The notes below the pieces were generated by a model, which searched no databases, was not told where the DNA came from, and was given only the letters and a program-made list of their open reading frames with translations. From Populus alba (Eukaryota > Streptophyta > Magnoliopsida > Malpighiales > Salicaceae), in assembly GCF_005239225.2 (NCBI RefSeq), contig NC_133287.1, positions 7,731,493-7,795,492 of the forward strand: a DNA stretch of 64,000 bases, in the 5' to 3' direction. Each line of letters opens with the position of its first letter. Positions within the stretch are counted from its first letter, which is position 1. Shown in pieces: positions 12,959 through 24,350 of the stretch. The position numbers were made by a program, and so were the translations under genes.

Positions 12959-14437
12959 TCAGTTTTTCGAGTTCTCATTTGGTTTAGTTGCATCTTTTGT
13001 CTTATTTTCAGCGCCTTCGTCAAAAACACCATTTATCATCTTTGCTGAAGTTGTAACATTTTCTAGGAAAGCTTTGAGATTGTTGTGTGAAGAACCTCCG
13101 TCCTTCACAGCATCCAAAGCCAATCCACTCCACTTCTTAGCATTGCTCCTTATTTCCTGTCCTTTCTCCCCACTTCCAATTACCACCTCTAGACATCTCC
13201 TAATCTCTTCTGCTTCCACAATACCAACTTCATTCACTCTTGCTCTAACCCCATTCCCCCACACCTCTTCTATCATTTTTGCACTTGTTGTCTGATCAGC
13301 AAACTGTGGTAATCCCACGACAGGAATGCCAGCCGCCAGGCTCTCCATTGTTGAGTTCCATCCGCAGTGCATCATATAACACCCTATTGATTCATGAGCA
13401 AGGACCTCCATCTGTGAACACCATGGAACTATCAACCCCTTTTCTTTGTTCACTTTTTCCCTTACCATCTCTTCAAATTCTGTGTCTTTATTATCTGAAG
13501 ATCGGATTATCCACAAAAATGGCCTGCAAGTACCAATTAGACCAAGCAACATCTCTTCCATTTGATTTTTTTGCAACACAGCAATACTTCCAAATGAAAC
13601 GTAAATAACTGACCTTTTTGGCTTTGAATTCAACCATTGAGTGTATTCTGTAGATTTTTCAAATAAGTCACACCCACAGGATGCGTCTGATTGGTGGTTT
13701 TTGTCTAAAAGTGCAAATGGAATCAATGGTCCTATTGGGATTGGATTTATATTACCAATAGCAGCGATTACTTCTTCTTCTAGGCAATCAAAACTGTTAA
13801 GGAGCACCCTTGGGCTTGGTTCTTGTTCTAGGACTTGGATATGATGTTGAAAAACAGGATTTAGTGATGAGTGCGGACCATTTGGTAAGAGAAAAGAAGG
13901 GATGTCTTCCGTTTCAAATGGAGGCAACCCAGGTAATTGTATTGAACTTGGAGGTTTATTTTCACTGCTGTTGTAAAGATCATATACACCACCATGTCGA
14001 TTAAAGAAATGGTGACAGAGAGCTAGTGAAGTAGCAGACTGAATATAGAGGAAAGCAGAGGGAATTGACATGTACCGTGCAACATCAGCAGCCCAAGGGA
14101 GGATGAGAGTGTAGATTAGGAAGCTGACAGGATGACAATTCTTGGAGAAGGTCAAGATGAGTTCAGTTAAAGTTTGGGAGCCAGCACGCTTGAGTTCTGA
14201 CAGCATGTCTTGTGAATTGGTAGCATGTTTGATTCCATCATCAAATCCATCAGAGAAGGAGGCAAAGTATAAGCCATCAAGAGATGGGAATGTTTTTATC
14301 TGAGTAAGGCCATGTACTGTGGTGGCAAAAGTCACCCTTGCTGCACCAGCTTGTCTTAGGTTCTTGGCAAGTTGGAGCATAGGATTTAAGTGGCCTTGGA
14401 AAGGACAGGCTATCAGAAGGAAATGCTGGTTCTCCAT
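12959..14437 (-). CDS. UDP-glycosyltransferase, UGT75-like, 492 aa
   Basis: Family-1 plant glycosyltransferase that moves a sugar, probably glucose from UDP-glucose, onto a small lipophilic acceptor in the cytosol. The N-terminus MENQHFLLIACPFQGHLNPM carries the expected catalytic histidine (His16). The PSPG box spans residues 339-382, from WCSQMEVL through HCGWNSTMES to the final DQ. Trp360 (box position 22) and Gln382 (position 44) favour UDP-glucose. The single exon and overall pattern (YTLILPWAADVAR, LLNSFDCLE) fit the UGT75 clade, which includes anthocyanin 5-O-, crocetin- and hormone-ester glucosyltransferases. The acceptor cannot be read from sequence. The protein is about 20 residues longer than usual because of a polar Lys/Asn-rich tail. 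The start is the first ATG and matches family N-termini. Confidence 0.92.
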   Translation of the reverse strand: MENQHFLLIACPFQGHLNPMLQLAKNLRQAGAARVTFATTVHGLTQIKTFPSLDGLYFASFSDGFDDGIKHATNSQDMLSELKRAGSQTLTELILTFSKNCHPVSFLIYTLILPWAADVARYMSIPSAFLYIQSATSLALCHHFFNRHGGVYDLYNSSENKPPSSIQLPGLPPFETEDIPSFLLPNGPHSSLNPVFQHHIQVLEQEPSPRVLLNSFDCLEEEVIAAIGNINPIPIGPLIPFALLDKNHQSDASCGCDLFEKSTEYTQWLNSKPKRSVIYVSFGSIAVLQKNQMEEMLLGLIGTCRPFLWIIRSSDNKDTEFEEMVREKVNKEKGLIVPWCSQMEVLAHESIGCYMMHCGWNSTMESLAAGIPVVGLPQFADQTTSAKMIEEVWGNGVRARVNEVGIVEAEEIRRCLEVVIGSGEKGQEIRSNAKKWSGLALDAVKDGGSSHNNLKAFLENVTTSAKMINGVFDEGAENKTKDATKPNENSKN

Positions 14438-16189
14438 GACTGTGGTGGTTTTGCTTCTGAGAGGCTAGTTTGATTTCTTTTATCAATGGTGTTTATGAGC
14501 TTGTTTTTTATTGTAAGTTTTACCCCAATTCAATAATTAATTTAGTGTTAATGATTTGCACATATATGCCTTGTTGACTGTTAGATCCAATGCAACTTGG
14601 CTATCAATTGAATCGAGGTTATTTATTGTCGTCTTTGCACCTTGGATGCGCTTTGACAATGATGTATTGCTTGGTATGAGCTGAAATATCAGCGAACAAT
14701 GTGATTGTTGGAAGGTATAGTCCAGCCAGCCTCTAGTGCCCGGTGCTGACATCTTTGCTGATGTGGTTTTTTATATATGACGTTGAACTGTTCAAAGCCA
14801 CAATTTGGTTGAATCAGCAACCCATGCGATTCAAGACAGCAAGGATGCCCCAGTTCATTGAATGTTTGGTAAGGACTAACATGTTTTTCTATGTTTTGAT
14901 ACCTGAACCTGACAACCACACAGCTTGATTCTTGTACACAAACAACATGAAATAGGTTTTGTCCATTTTGTAAGTGGATGATACTACATCAAATGCAGAA
15001 CGCAGTTCTTTTTAATGGAGGATAAAGCACGGGAATGACCATGAGTTTCTTTTGTGGATGACATGTCTATGCCTTCTTTTCAAATTTCAGACTCAAAAAG
15101 CTGTCATAGGCGGTACACAGATTATGGTAAACCATAAGAACGGTTGTGACTTTTAGATATTCAGGGAGAAAACAAATTGTTTGGTATAATTCGCATTTCT
15201 AGTCAGATTCGTATTCAGCTGCAGAATCCTGATTCAGTTGACTAACCCTATCCAACTTGAGCTTGGTTTGAGCACCTTGAACTCCATACATATGCCCATA
15301 TGCTTCTTTTTTTTACCTTAGAGTTTCTTTTGTTGTGGTATGGTACTGCAACTCTTGGATTGTCTTTTTCCCAGGACAAAACTTTGTGGTGCTGATCAAG
15401 GAACTACTTGTTTTCAGAAAAAAATGATTCTGAAAAACTTGATTTCCTGCTGTTTGTTCTTGCTACATATTTTAACTCTTTTTTCCAGTTTTTGCAGTTT
15501 TAAGCTTCTGTGAAATAGATCCAGTGCGTAACATTTATACAAGTAAATATAGCCCATATCTCCCATTATTTTTGTTCCCTACATATTTTCTGTCAATTGT
15601 ACCAGTTTATTCCTTAGTTAGAATTCTATTAATCAATAGGCATTACTCATTCTTGAAGCCCTAACAGCTTTTTTCTTGCATACATGTGTAGTCTTAATGA
15701 TCACTGCAGTTGTAATTTGTAATGATACATGTACTGCGCACACCAGGAATCTGTGCAGGCAGCAAAGAATATTATATTTGGTCATCATCTTTACCTATCT
15801 GTAATGCATTTACTGTTTCAAAACGGAGAACAGTTGTACTCTTTGATGCTGCTGCTTTTACATGGTTAGATTTGAAGAGCCTGTAAAATACCTTCCCATG
15901 GATCTATATATTTTATATATGTTATTTTTGCCTGCATATAGTTTTTTAAAAAGGCAAAAAACAGGGTGATAATCCTAATATTTTTGAGCTCAGGCTCTCA
16001 GCTATGCAATGAGCTCAATTATAAGTGGGTTTGGCAACTTGCTAGACCCAATATTCATGTGTTTGATATCACGTTAAGTCTAAAAACATATAGAACTGGT
16101 GATCTTTCTAGACCCCTATATTTGGCCACAAGATTTTAATTTTTTTTTTTAACATAAAATCTTAAGATTAAGGATATTTATCTCTCAAC
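14438..16189. other. 5' flank of the UGT gene and unexplained spacer
   Basis: Holds the UGT promoter region. An AATAAAAAAC-like weak TATA on the minus strand near 14500-14510 is the only candidate element. Composition from 14.6 to 15.9 kb is less AT-rich than the repeats to its right. No coding exon with family features was seen. Confidence 0.35.
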
Positions 16190-16732
16190 ATCCTTAAGTG
16201 TATAAAAGTCTTTTAAGGATTTACCATTGTTCCATTAATATTAATAATATATAAAAGATATTTATCACTCATTAGTTATGTGTAAATATATTTATCTCTT
16301 ATTAATATTATTAGAAGAAAATCACTTTCTAGTTCTTTTTCTCTAGAAAAGAACATGACTCATAAGTTATAAATACTCAATGAATCTTTTGAATTGGAGG
16401 TTCACAATTGATACATTCTAGACATTATATACATTCCATTCATTCTCAACATTTTTTAGTACACATCTTTTCAGAGATTATTTTTCTAAAATATCATTGC
16501 ATTATTTCTCTAAAAAAAGATAATTATTTAAGCATATGGAAGTCTTCAAATCTAAAATAAATGACCTTTTATAGGTCCCAACTACCAGCCACTAGATACA
16601 AGTCACCAACCACATTAACTAGAGAGAATGGATCGCTTGCTAGGGTCCAAAGATTAACCAATTATCCAACACACATGTGTTGCTCTTAAGTATATTGGAT
16701 TTTGAAATATCATCAATTGACGTCATTTGTGG

Positions 16733-16734
<2 letters not shown>
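16190..16734 (+). mobile_element. LTR retrotransposon relic (LTR end plus leader)
   Basis: A promoter-like stretch with GTTATAAATACTC near 16370 is followed by about 340 bases ending at attgacgtcatttgtgggaa (16715-16734). The latter closely resembles the ttggcgccgtctgtgggaa leader found just after the 5' LTR in many plant Ty3/gypsy elements, with C-to-T decay. Sequence near 16250-16310 recurs inverted near 21900-21990, so the family has other copies in this window. No internal coding region follows. Left border is approximate. Confidence 0.5.

Positions 16735-16770
<36 letters not shown>
16735..16770. repeat. (AAT)n microsatellite
   Basis: Perfect AAT trinucleotide run of about 12 units directly after the leader-like sequence of the LTR relic. 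Confidence 0.9.
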
Positions 16771-16774
<4 letters not shown>

Positions 16775-16924
16775 GTCATCAAATGTTCTTCTAGAATAGG
16801 TTTTTGACTTCCTTCATCAACTATCAATGATACACAATCATAGAATAGCTTGAATTTCTTGGGACACTATATAGGCACCTCGAGATTTTTACCGTTCCAA
16901 TACATTTTGAACTCTACTCTCCCT

Positions 16925-17160
16925 ATACCTCTAGTTGTATAAAAGATTTTTTATAGATCTATATATTTTTATCTTATTAATATTTGTGTCTGAAATATTT
17001 GTTTCTCATTAATATTATCAGGGGAGAAATAATTTTTCAGTCTCTCCACTATACAAAAAAACAAGATCCATAAGCTATAAATAACACATAAATCATCCAG
17101 GTTCAAGATTCATAATATCTATTCTCAAGATACATGCCTTATTAATTTCAGAATATTTAT
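16925..17160 (+). mobile_element. Second, diverged copy of the same LTR segment
   Basis: Repeats the order seen at 16190-16450: a tataaaag segment, a tctcattaatattat segment, then agctataaataacac, then ggttcaagattcataat. Similarity is clear but imperfect. No borders could be fixed. Confidence 0.4.
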
Positions 17161-18190
17161 CATATCAAAACTAATAACAAACATTTTTATTCTTAACAAT
17201 AAATGCTTATTATTTTATTTATTGTGACCATTTGCTTTAAGATCACTGACTATATCTTCTAAAAATCTTTAAAATTCATTAAAATGGATTGATTTGCAGG
17301 TTATAGACTTTTTATAAGCTATAAGTTTCATAAATAATAAAGAATAATTTTATTAGAACATGTAATTAATCCATAATCCCTACCCCTGAAAAACTCATTC
17401 CTAATCACTTTAAATTTTGAAACATCATATATTAGTTTAGATATCGACACCATCAATCATGTATGTTATTAGAAAAACTCATTTGAGAATAATAATAATT
17501 TTTTTTATAAAAAATCCATCTTAAAATCCAAACTTTTGACTATATAAAAAAGGCGAATCTACATTTTATTAGCTATATTTTGCAATTAAATATGGTTTCA
17601 GAAAGAGTTGACTCCCCTTCTTTTAGAATATCTAATTCAATTGCATTCAAATCTCAAGAGATGGAGTACTTTAATAAATTTGAGGGTCAAAGTGTAAACC
17701 GAATCTAAGAGTTGACTCCCCTTCTTTTATTACCTTCTTTCCTTTTCTTCTCTCTCTCCTTTTTATTAAAGAATTTTGCGTTGCTTTCACTTCAATTTCT
17801 CCTTGCATTTTAATATTTTCTTTTAGTGGTGATATCCAAACATCATGCATGATACCAAAAAAAAAATATTGTGCAAGACAAGCTTTTAGCATAATATTAC
17901 AAAAACTAAATATTAAACACAAGAGTATCTAACCTACAAATACATTATTAATTGTATTTTAATGAAAGATTGATTATACATGCATACCTAAATTATTGAT
18001 GGGGTGGAAGGTCGATTCATCACGCTCTTCTTTCAAAGAAAAATTAGATCAGGAAAAATTAACAACTAAATTACGCATGAAAAACAAGGAGAAAAGTTAA
18101 AAATTATATGGGAGGCATAATATTTGAGGATGCTGATTTATTTTATTTTATTTTTCAAGGGTTGAGCTTAATATATATATAAAAAGGGTT
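17161..18190. other. AT-rich spacer
   Basis: No coding region, RNA gene or bounded element recognised. A gttgactccccttctttta phrase occurs at both about 17608 and 17710, a small direct repeat. Confidence 0.4.
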
Positions 18191-18244
18191 AGGTTGGCCA
18201 TATCGATGAAATCCAATAGGTTGGCCATATCGATGAAATCCAAG
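18191..18244. repeat. 27-bp direct tandem duplication
   Basis: Two adjacent units starting at 18191 and 18218 (aggttggccatatcgatgaa followed by atccaa) differ only in the last base. Recent slippage or repair duplication is the likely cause. Confidence 0.9.
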
Positions 18245-18616
18245 TGCCATAGCCAGCAGATACTTCTTTTTCATTCTTTGGTAGCTGAGGTCAACAATTT
18301 TTTATTGACATTCGTCATTTTGGCACTAGCTTTTCATTTCTTTATCCATATAAAATTAACAAAACAAAAAATTAATATATTTTATAAGCAACTTAATGAT
18401 GACTCAAGTATTTTTCCTTAAAAAACTAATATGAAATCTGTTGATTGATGTCTTGTTGAGGTGCCATGTAAGTGTGTAACCATCAGATTTATTATATGCA
18501 ATATTGTTTAGCACAAAAATAATTAATGAAAATATATATTGGTCGTTATTGATAAATTAATACAAACACGGTCGTTTAATCTTTTGCTACCATGGAGCCT
18601 GCATATGATGAATATA

Positions 18617-18620
<4 letters not shown>

Positions 18621-18658
<38 letters not shown>
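18621..18658. repeat. (TA)n microsatellite
   Basis: Uninterrupted TA dinucleotide run in an AT-rich spacer. Confidence 0.9.
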
Positions 18659-18665
<7 letters not shown>

Positions 18666-19211
18666 AATTTGTTTTTTAGAACACTTTTTTGGAATGAATT
18701 TTTATATTTTCAAAATATAAAGCAACTAAAAACAAGTGTTCTCTATCCTCATTGTCTATCTTTTCTATTCCAAAATACTAACTAAACACTATTTTAAATT
18801 AGATTTAATTATATTGATTTTGTTGTTATTTAATTCAGACATAAACCAAATTCGTTTCAGCATGGAAATAGTAAATAAAGAAGAAAATGTAAGCAGTAAG
18901 TTAACTAAGTGGAAGTGATGTAACATTTGTTTCTTGATAAATCAAGATTAGTAAAGAGCATAAATTATCAAATTTTTGTTGATAAAAAAATACAATAACC
19001 CCAAAAGTTTAACCATATTGAGACAAAAGAAAACGACAAATATAAAAGATAAATTAAGGAAAATTAAAAAAAGAAAAAGAAAAATCTCCCATTCTCTTTA
19101 TTCATGATTTGACAATATCTTTTTCCAAAAGAAAATAATTAAAAAGAGAGAGAGAAGAAAACTTCCTATAGTAAAGCCTAATAAAGAAATTAAATTACTA
19201 GCAAATTAAAA

Positions 19212-20405
19212 TCACCAAGAATTCTTCAATGGCTTCTCCAGCAAAGCTGTGAGGTACATTTCTCTAAGCTCTGCCCCACGATCAAGCTTTTTGCCTACCA
19301 CCCACTTTAACTTAATGAATCCAATGGTCTCAATTAGTGGCTTGTAAACATCCAAAAATTGATCTTCCACACAGAAGAAATGATCGAGCCAAAACAGCCC
19401 ACCAGGCCTAAGAACTCTGTAGATATCAAACATCAAGAAATGAAGCAAAGTTGTAGGAATCCAGTTACTCAATACATGCATTGAGTGTACAATATCCAAA
19501 GTGTTGTCAAAGAATGGTAGCCTTTGTGATATGCTTATATACAGAGGCACAACACCTCTTGAAGCAATGAAATTATTGAATGGACCATTCAAGTTCATTG
19601 AAGTTGTTATGATTGTTATGTTCCTTTCCTTCATTCGTACAGCAAATGTAGCCACACCACCACCAATGTCAAGCCCAATTCGGATTGTTCCAGGCTTCTT
19701 TGTTGCAAGAACTTCATCAATTGTGAAGTCAAGTGATCCTTCAATGACTTGTCTTGAAGCCCAACGATTCTTTTCTCTACCTTGTAAATCAAAGCAATCC
19801 TTACAATCATCGAAACCCTTTTGAGTTTTCATTCTGTTGATGAGACATGTGTAGTCCTTGCAGGTATAAGCTGTCCAAACAACCGAAGAATTGGGTGGTG
19901 TAGTCCAAAGACTAGTAGGAAGAGGGTAAGGCTCAACATAGTCAGGCTGTGTCGCGGGGCGGCAACGGCGGCGAGGGAGAGGTTCACAGCCTTTGAGGAG
20001 GAGTTTCTGTGCAAGCCGTTCATCATCAGGACAGGATCCATTAACTTTGTAGGACATGAAACGACGAAGTTCATCAGGAAACCTAGTGCAGGCTTGGCCT
20101 ACAGGAGGATAGAAGGTGTCAGAATCAAAGTTTGTGTTGAAACCATATGGGAGTGCTTGGCCTGAAGTGAAGGCAAGAAATTCTGATGGAAGGTCCAATT
20201 GCGTGTCAGGATTTTCTGTGGCATCTGAGTCAGCAACACTGCTACTACTATTTTGAGTGAATGTGGAGGAGATGGGGTGAAGATAACAAAAGGAGGAAGA
20301 GTAGAAGGTGGAAGAGAGGAATAAAGTGAGGAGATTTGTGGACAAGAGTAGGACGAGGAAGAAGAGATTAGTGGAGAGAGATTTGGGTTTACGAGGGGAA
20401 TCCAT
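19212..20405 (-). CDS. Membrane-anchored SAM-dependent methyltransferase-like protein, 397 aa
   Basis: Likely a type II Golgi/endomembrane protein: a short basic N-terminus, then one hydrophobic anchor at about residues 13-33, then a lumenal domain. The SAM-binding motif I is GLDIGGGVA (residues 244-252). Downstream lie RLPFFDNTLDIVHSMHVL and the post-I motif VLRPGGLFWLDHF (331-343). The region GCEPLPRRRC (139-148) and a cysteine-rich CKDYTC segment match the plant family that includes At1g29790-type proteins, related to the larger QUA2-like putative pectin methyltransferases. Substrate is unknown. Single exon. The start at 20405 (MDSPRKPKS) was chosen over an upstream in-frame ATG at 20555, because the latter would add 50 residues that do not look coding and bury the anchor. 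Confidence 0.85.
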   Translation of the reverse strand: MDSPRKPKSLSTNLFFLVLLLSTNLLTLFLSSTFYSSSFCYLHPISSTFTQNSSSSVADSDATENPDTQLDLPSEFLAFTSGQALPYGFNTNFDSDTFYPPVGQACTRFPDELRRFMSYKVNGSCPDDERLAQKLLLKGCEPLPRRRCRPATQPDYVEPYPLPTSLWTTPPNSSVVWTAYTCKDYTCLINRMKTQKGFDDCKDCFDLQGREKNRWASRQVIEGSLDFTIDEVLATKKPGTIRIGLDIGGGVATFAVRMKERNITIITTSMNLNGPFNNFIASRGVVPLYISISQRLPFFDNTLDIVHSMHVLSNWIPTTLLHFLMFDIYRVLRPGGLFWLDHFFCVEDQFLDVYKPLIETIGFIKLKWVVGKKLDRGAELREMYLTALLEKPLKNSW

Positions 20406-20555
20406 TTTGGTTTGCTTCTGATGAAGATCACTTTGTCTTGAAGCTAATAGAATAGCGACTTGATGAGGTTTTAGAGTAGGGAGCGAGCATGGTGTTTCTA
20501 TGTATCTATATGTGCCTACATAATAATAATAATAAAAAAAAAGACAAATAATCAA

Positions 20556-21480
20556 ATAACATGGATGGTTTAATCTAGGGTAAGCTCATTCATGCAACGC
20601 ATCTGAATGTTTCCCTGAAGTTACAAGTTAACAACGCATAATAATAAACTAGCGGAGCAGGTGCTGAACAGCATGCGATGCTTTATGAAGTCAAATATCG
20701 TAAAATAGTTCTTAGAAAACTAAGATATGTTGAGTCCTAATGAAGTCATTCTACTTGTGATCGATCGAGTCCCAAGAAATAGCACCATTAATGAGTTCTG
20801 TCCTCTTTCTTAGATGGAAATCTAGTGTTCTAATTATGTTTTGCATCTTACTTTTGCTGTTATAAGTTTAACATGTGTGCATCTCACATGATTGATTCTA
20901 AGTGAAATTCCTCAAGTAAAATAATTGTGAATCTTTTTTTTCTTACAAAATATTACACTCTTCACATTCAACTTTACCGCATCTATTTCAGAGTTAAGAT
21001 TTAGAATACTTCTTTGAATGGGACTAATCGGACATGTATCTGTAAAATATATGTTTTTCCATCTGATTTTTCAAGTTATAAGCAGGCAAATTTGAGACCA
21101 AGGCATGGGGAGATAAAAAAAAAAAAAAAAACTAGAAAGGTGCCAAAGAATTCAACAATCAGCACTAGCTAGCCTAATATTGAAATCCTTTTACTAGGAG
21201 TCAGCTGATTTCTTAGATGGGAATGCACAAACACATCGGCAACATTCACATGCATACCCGGAACTTGTGCATCTGACCTAGAAAGCCATAGATCATTCAT
21301 TTACTGTAATCAATGCCCGTGTTTCCGTAGCACACACCAAATATTTTAGGACGAGTTGCAACGTTGTTGGCATCATGGATGAGCAACTTGACGACATATT
21401 TTTTACCACTTGGTCTTTCAACTCTTTCATGAATTTAATGTTTAGATGAAGACATTTGAAGAATCCAAGATTTCCACAAA
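20556..21480. other. Spacer upstream of the methyltransferase gene
   Basis: Contains the methyltransferase promoter region, with no strong TATA seen. Its left part is less AT-rich. The part from about 21170 may be the internal leader of the minus-strand LTR relic on the right. No gene recognised. Confidence 0.35.
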
Positions 21481-22580
21481 CACATTAACCAGTGATATGT
21501 TTTAAATTCTAATATACTCATGAATGAAAATTTTTAAGTATTTTAACAATGGATAATTAATTAAATGTTTACATCAATATTTCTTTACCTAGCGAGTTCA
21601 CAAAGTTGATAGTAATAGAAAACCAAAAACCTGCAAAACAATCTCTTTTGTAAGATTTAGGGATTCTCTGATGATAAAATCAATAAATTTTAATAAATAA
21701 TTATAATAAATAAGAAAATAAACTTTAAATTATGAAAACAAGAGTGTTTGTTATTGTTTATGTATGATAAATGATTTGAAAATAAAAATATGAATACTTA
21801 AAGAATAGAAAAATATGAATATTTTACCTTGATGGTTGAGGGGGTATATATAGCCTTTGAACCTTGTCATGTTGCTTGAATGGAGGGATTGAAGTGTTAT
21901 TTCCTTCTTATAGCATTAATAAGAAATACATATTCCTTACACAACATTAATGAGGGATAGATACTTCTTATACAATATTCAAGTTGATGGAAATATAGTA
22001 GGCTTATAGGAGATTTTTATACATTTAGGAGTGTAAGAAGATGATTATTATTTACTTTTAACATTTTATTGTTTAAGAGCCATAAAAATAAACAAACACC
22101 GTCTCAAGACCCAATATGAGGTTTATTATGATTGTCAATTCCATATGCATTTAAACTTAGAATGACCCCATGCCCAAAGGTGATAAATCTAACAACTTGC
22201 CATATCCATATATACTTAGGCTCAACACAATTGAACAAAGATATATTGGGTCTGGCATCTCATCACACCCACATATATTATGGCTCAGCACACAACTGAA
22301 ACAAAAAATATTTGGTTTGACAGCTCATCAGATCCATATGTACTTGAGCTCAAAGTGTAACTAAACCCAAGGATATTGGATTTGGCATCTCACCAAACTC
22401 GATGTTGGATTTGGTATCTCACCAAACTCATATGTATTTGTGCTCAACAAGTAAATAAACTTAAGGTTGTTGAGTTTAGCAACTCACCGGACCCACATGT
22501 ATTTGAGCTTAACGCGTAGGTGAATTCAAGGATGTTGGACCTAGAAGTAAGCCAACTCCATGTCAATTGGGTCTGGCAGC
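21481..22580 (-). mobile_element. LTR retrotransposon relic with repeat-bearing U3, minus orientation
   Basis: Read on the minus strand, a minisatellite (22195-22560) comes first, then about 350 bases, then a promoter-like GGCTATATATACCCCC (rc of the sequence near 21840-21855), then AT-rich sequence, then gtgtttgtggaaatcttgga near 21480-21500. The last resembles the leader after a gypsy LTR. The block near 21900-21990 is an inverted match to 16250-16310. This supports an LTR in the opposite orientation to the relic at 16.2 kb. No coding part is left. Confidence 0.45.
22195..22560. repeat. Minisatellite of about 65-bp units
   Basis: Units start near 22195, 22259, 22323, 22391, 22417 and 22484. 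Each begins with a ctcaccaaac(t/c)catatg-like phrase, continues with tatttgagctcaacacgtaa and ends near aaggatattggatttggcat. The unit at 22391 is cut to about 26 bases. Divergence between units is high, so the array is old. Confidence 0.75.
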
Positions 22581-22585
22581 CTAAG

Positions 22586-22796
22586 GGGGCGTTTAGCATT
22601 GCGGTCCAAAAGCGCTTTTCAAAAAATTTGAATTTTTTTTTTTTTGGTTTAAAGTAATATGTTTTTTATGTTTTCAAATTATTTTGATGTGCTGATCTCA
22701 AAAATGATTTTTAAAAAATAAAATAACATTATTGGCATGTTTTTCTGAGTGAAAAGCACTTTGAAAAACAATCTCAACCATACTCTCAAACACGCT
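22586..22796. mobile_element. MITE, about 211 bp, flanked by CTAAG
   Basis: Starts ggggcgtttagcattgcggt and ends with the inverted-like tactctcaaacacgct. The ends are imperfect inverted repeats, including inner aaaagcgcttttc and gaaaagcacttt. It is flanked on both sides by CTAAG (22581-22585 and 22797-22801). The core phrase attattttgatgtgctgat recurs at about 29360 and, more weakly, elsewhere in the window. Non-autonomous; no coding capacity. Confidence 0.7.
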
Positions 22797-24318
22797 CTAA
22801 GTATGTTGGATTATTAACCTGCTTTTGGGCTTTTTAAATGCGGGCTAAAGCACAAATAACATATATAAAATACATTAATCTAGCGGTAACCCCTTAAGTC
22901 TTTATGTATTAAATATGCAAAGATTTGAAATGTTATCAAATTTAATGAGAGATTTTTTTGTCTTTTTTATGAGATTTGATTGTCCTAAGTAGAACTATTG
23001 AGATTTTTATGGCTAAATAACTCGTCTTTATTAAAAGAGATGGTCAAGTAGCTTATCTTTGTTAAAAGTGGAGTTGAAGTGGATATTCAATATAGAATGT
23101 TATTGATGATATAATACCTCGTTACTTACCTAGTCAAATGAATGACTTCATTTCTACTTGATTGGAGCTTGCTAACTTAGATAGAAGATTTATCCAAGTT
23201 TATAAGGTTTGTTTATAATACTAATAGACCACACATATAATATTTTATTGTTGAATTTCAAATTATCATGGATTTTCAAGTTTTAATAGGGATAATTTAT
23301 TTTTTATTCCATTAGAATAATGGATTTACTTTTAATATATAGAAATTAATGTGAGTATACTTTTGATAGTAAAACATTAAAAAAAAAAATGGTTATAAAA
23401 CTCGACCCTAACCCGGCAGGTTGATCCTGGACCTGGCTACTAGTCTGAGCAGATTTTTTTTAAAAAATTCAACTTCATCGATCTGCTTAAAATCAAATTT
23501 GACTTTAAATAAATTCAAAATAATATTATTTTATTTTTTAAAAAATAAAATTAATCAACTCGAATGTTAAACACATGACACTATTATTTTATAGTAAATA
23601 ACGGTACTAATTAATTACTCATTAATCAATCACTTCCTGGACACTATTATTTTCTAGTAAAAAACTTTCTATGGCTTTGCTATTCTCTGGCTATTGATCA
23701 TCAACTTTTTTCACCACTAATGACTCATGTAATTTTTATTGTGTCGATGACTCTTATTGTGTTCTGTTATTCTTATAGGATATATACTTTTGCATTTATG
23801 TAGACATCTTTAGGATCTCAAAAGTCTTTTTGTTAAAATATTTTATGCTTTGGTGCATTTTGAAAAAAAAAAAAAAAAAAAAAAATTGAAGGCATTGAAT
23901 GCATCGATCGTCATCGTATATATACATCGTGCTTGGAACAAGAGCAGATATCTTCTACAAATAGCTTTGCAGTACTCATGTACATCCTGCTAGTCATCAT
24001 ATGCGTTTAGATAATCATAGTCTTACTGATTGAGAATTGTTCATTGTGATGTCCAACTTTTATGAAAAAATAAACAATATCCCAAGTAGGTTTTAAATTT
24101 GCAGTATTCCTGATATTTCCCACCAATAGGCTAAAAATACTCGGTATTCTGTATTTCAATTGTATTGTTCTGATATTACTTTTGAAATAAGATTTCTTCA
24201 TGTTTGAATGTGTGTGCTTTAATTTAGTATTTCCAGGCATATGCTTGAGCTTTGTGCACCAAGACACTTGTTGCATTCAGTGATCTGAACAACAGTTATG
24301 AATTAAGTAAAGGATATT
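22797..24318. other. AT-rich spacer
   Basis: Includes a long poly-A run near 23865-23884 and a segment (23400-23560) of the type cccggcaggttgatcc that recurs in degraded form elsewhere. An 89-codon minus-strand frame at 24007-24276 shows no family features. No supported gene. Confidence 0.4.
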
Positions 24319-24340
24319 CTCTCTCTCTCTCTCTCTCTCT
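24319..24340. repeat. (CT)n microsatellite
   Basis: CT dinucleotide run of 22 bases, immediately next to the left flank of the hAT-like MITE. Confidence 0.9.
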
Positions 24341-24350
24341 TGTAAAGAGA

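Noticed and set aside
13074..14004. Several plus-strand open frames of 64-109 codons
   Set aside because: They are antisense to the UGT coding exon, show no domains, and arise from its codon pattern.
19501..20165. Plus-strand frames of 107 and 114 codons
   Set aside because: Antisense to the methyltransferase exon with no family features.
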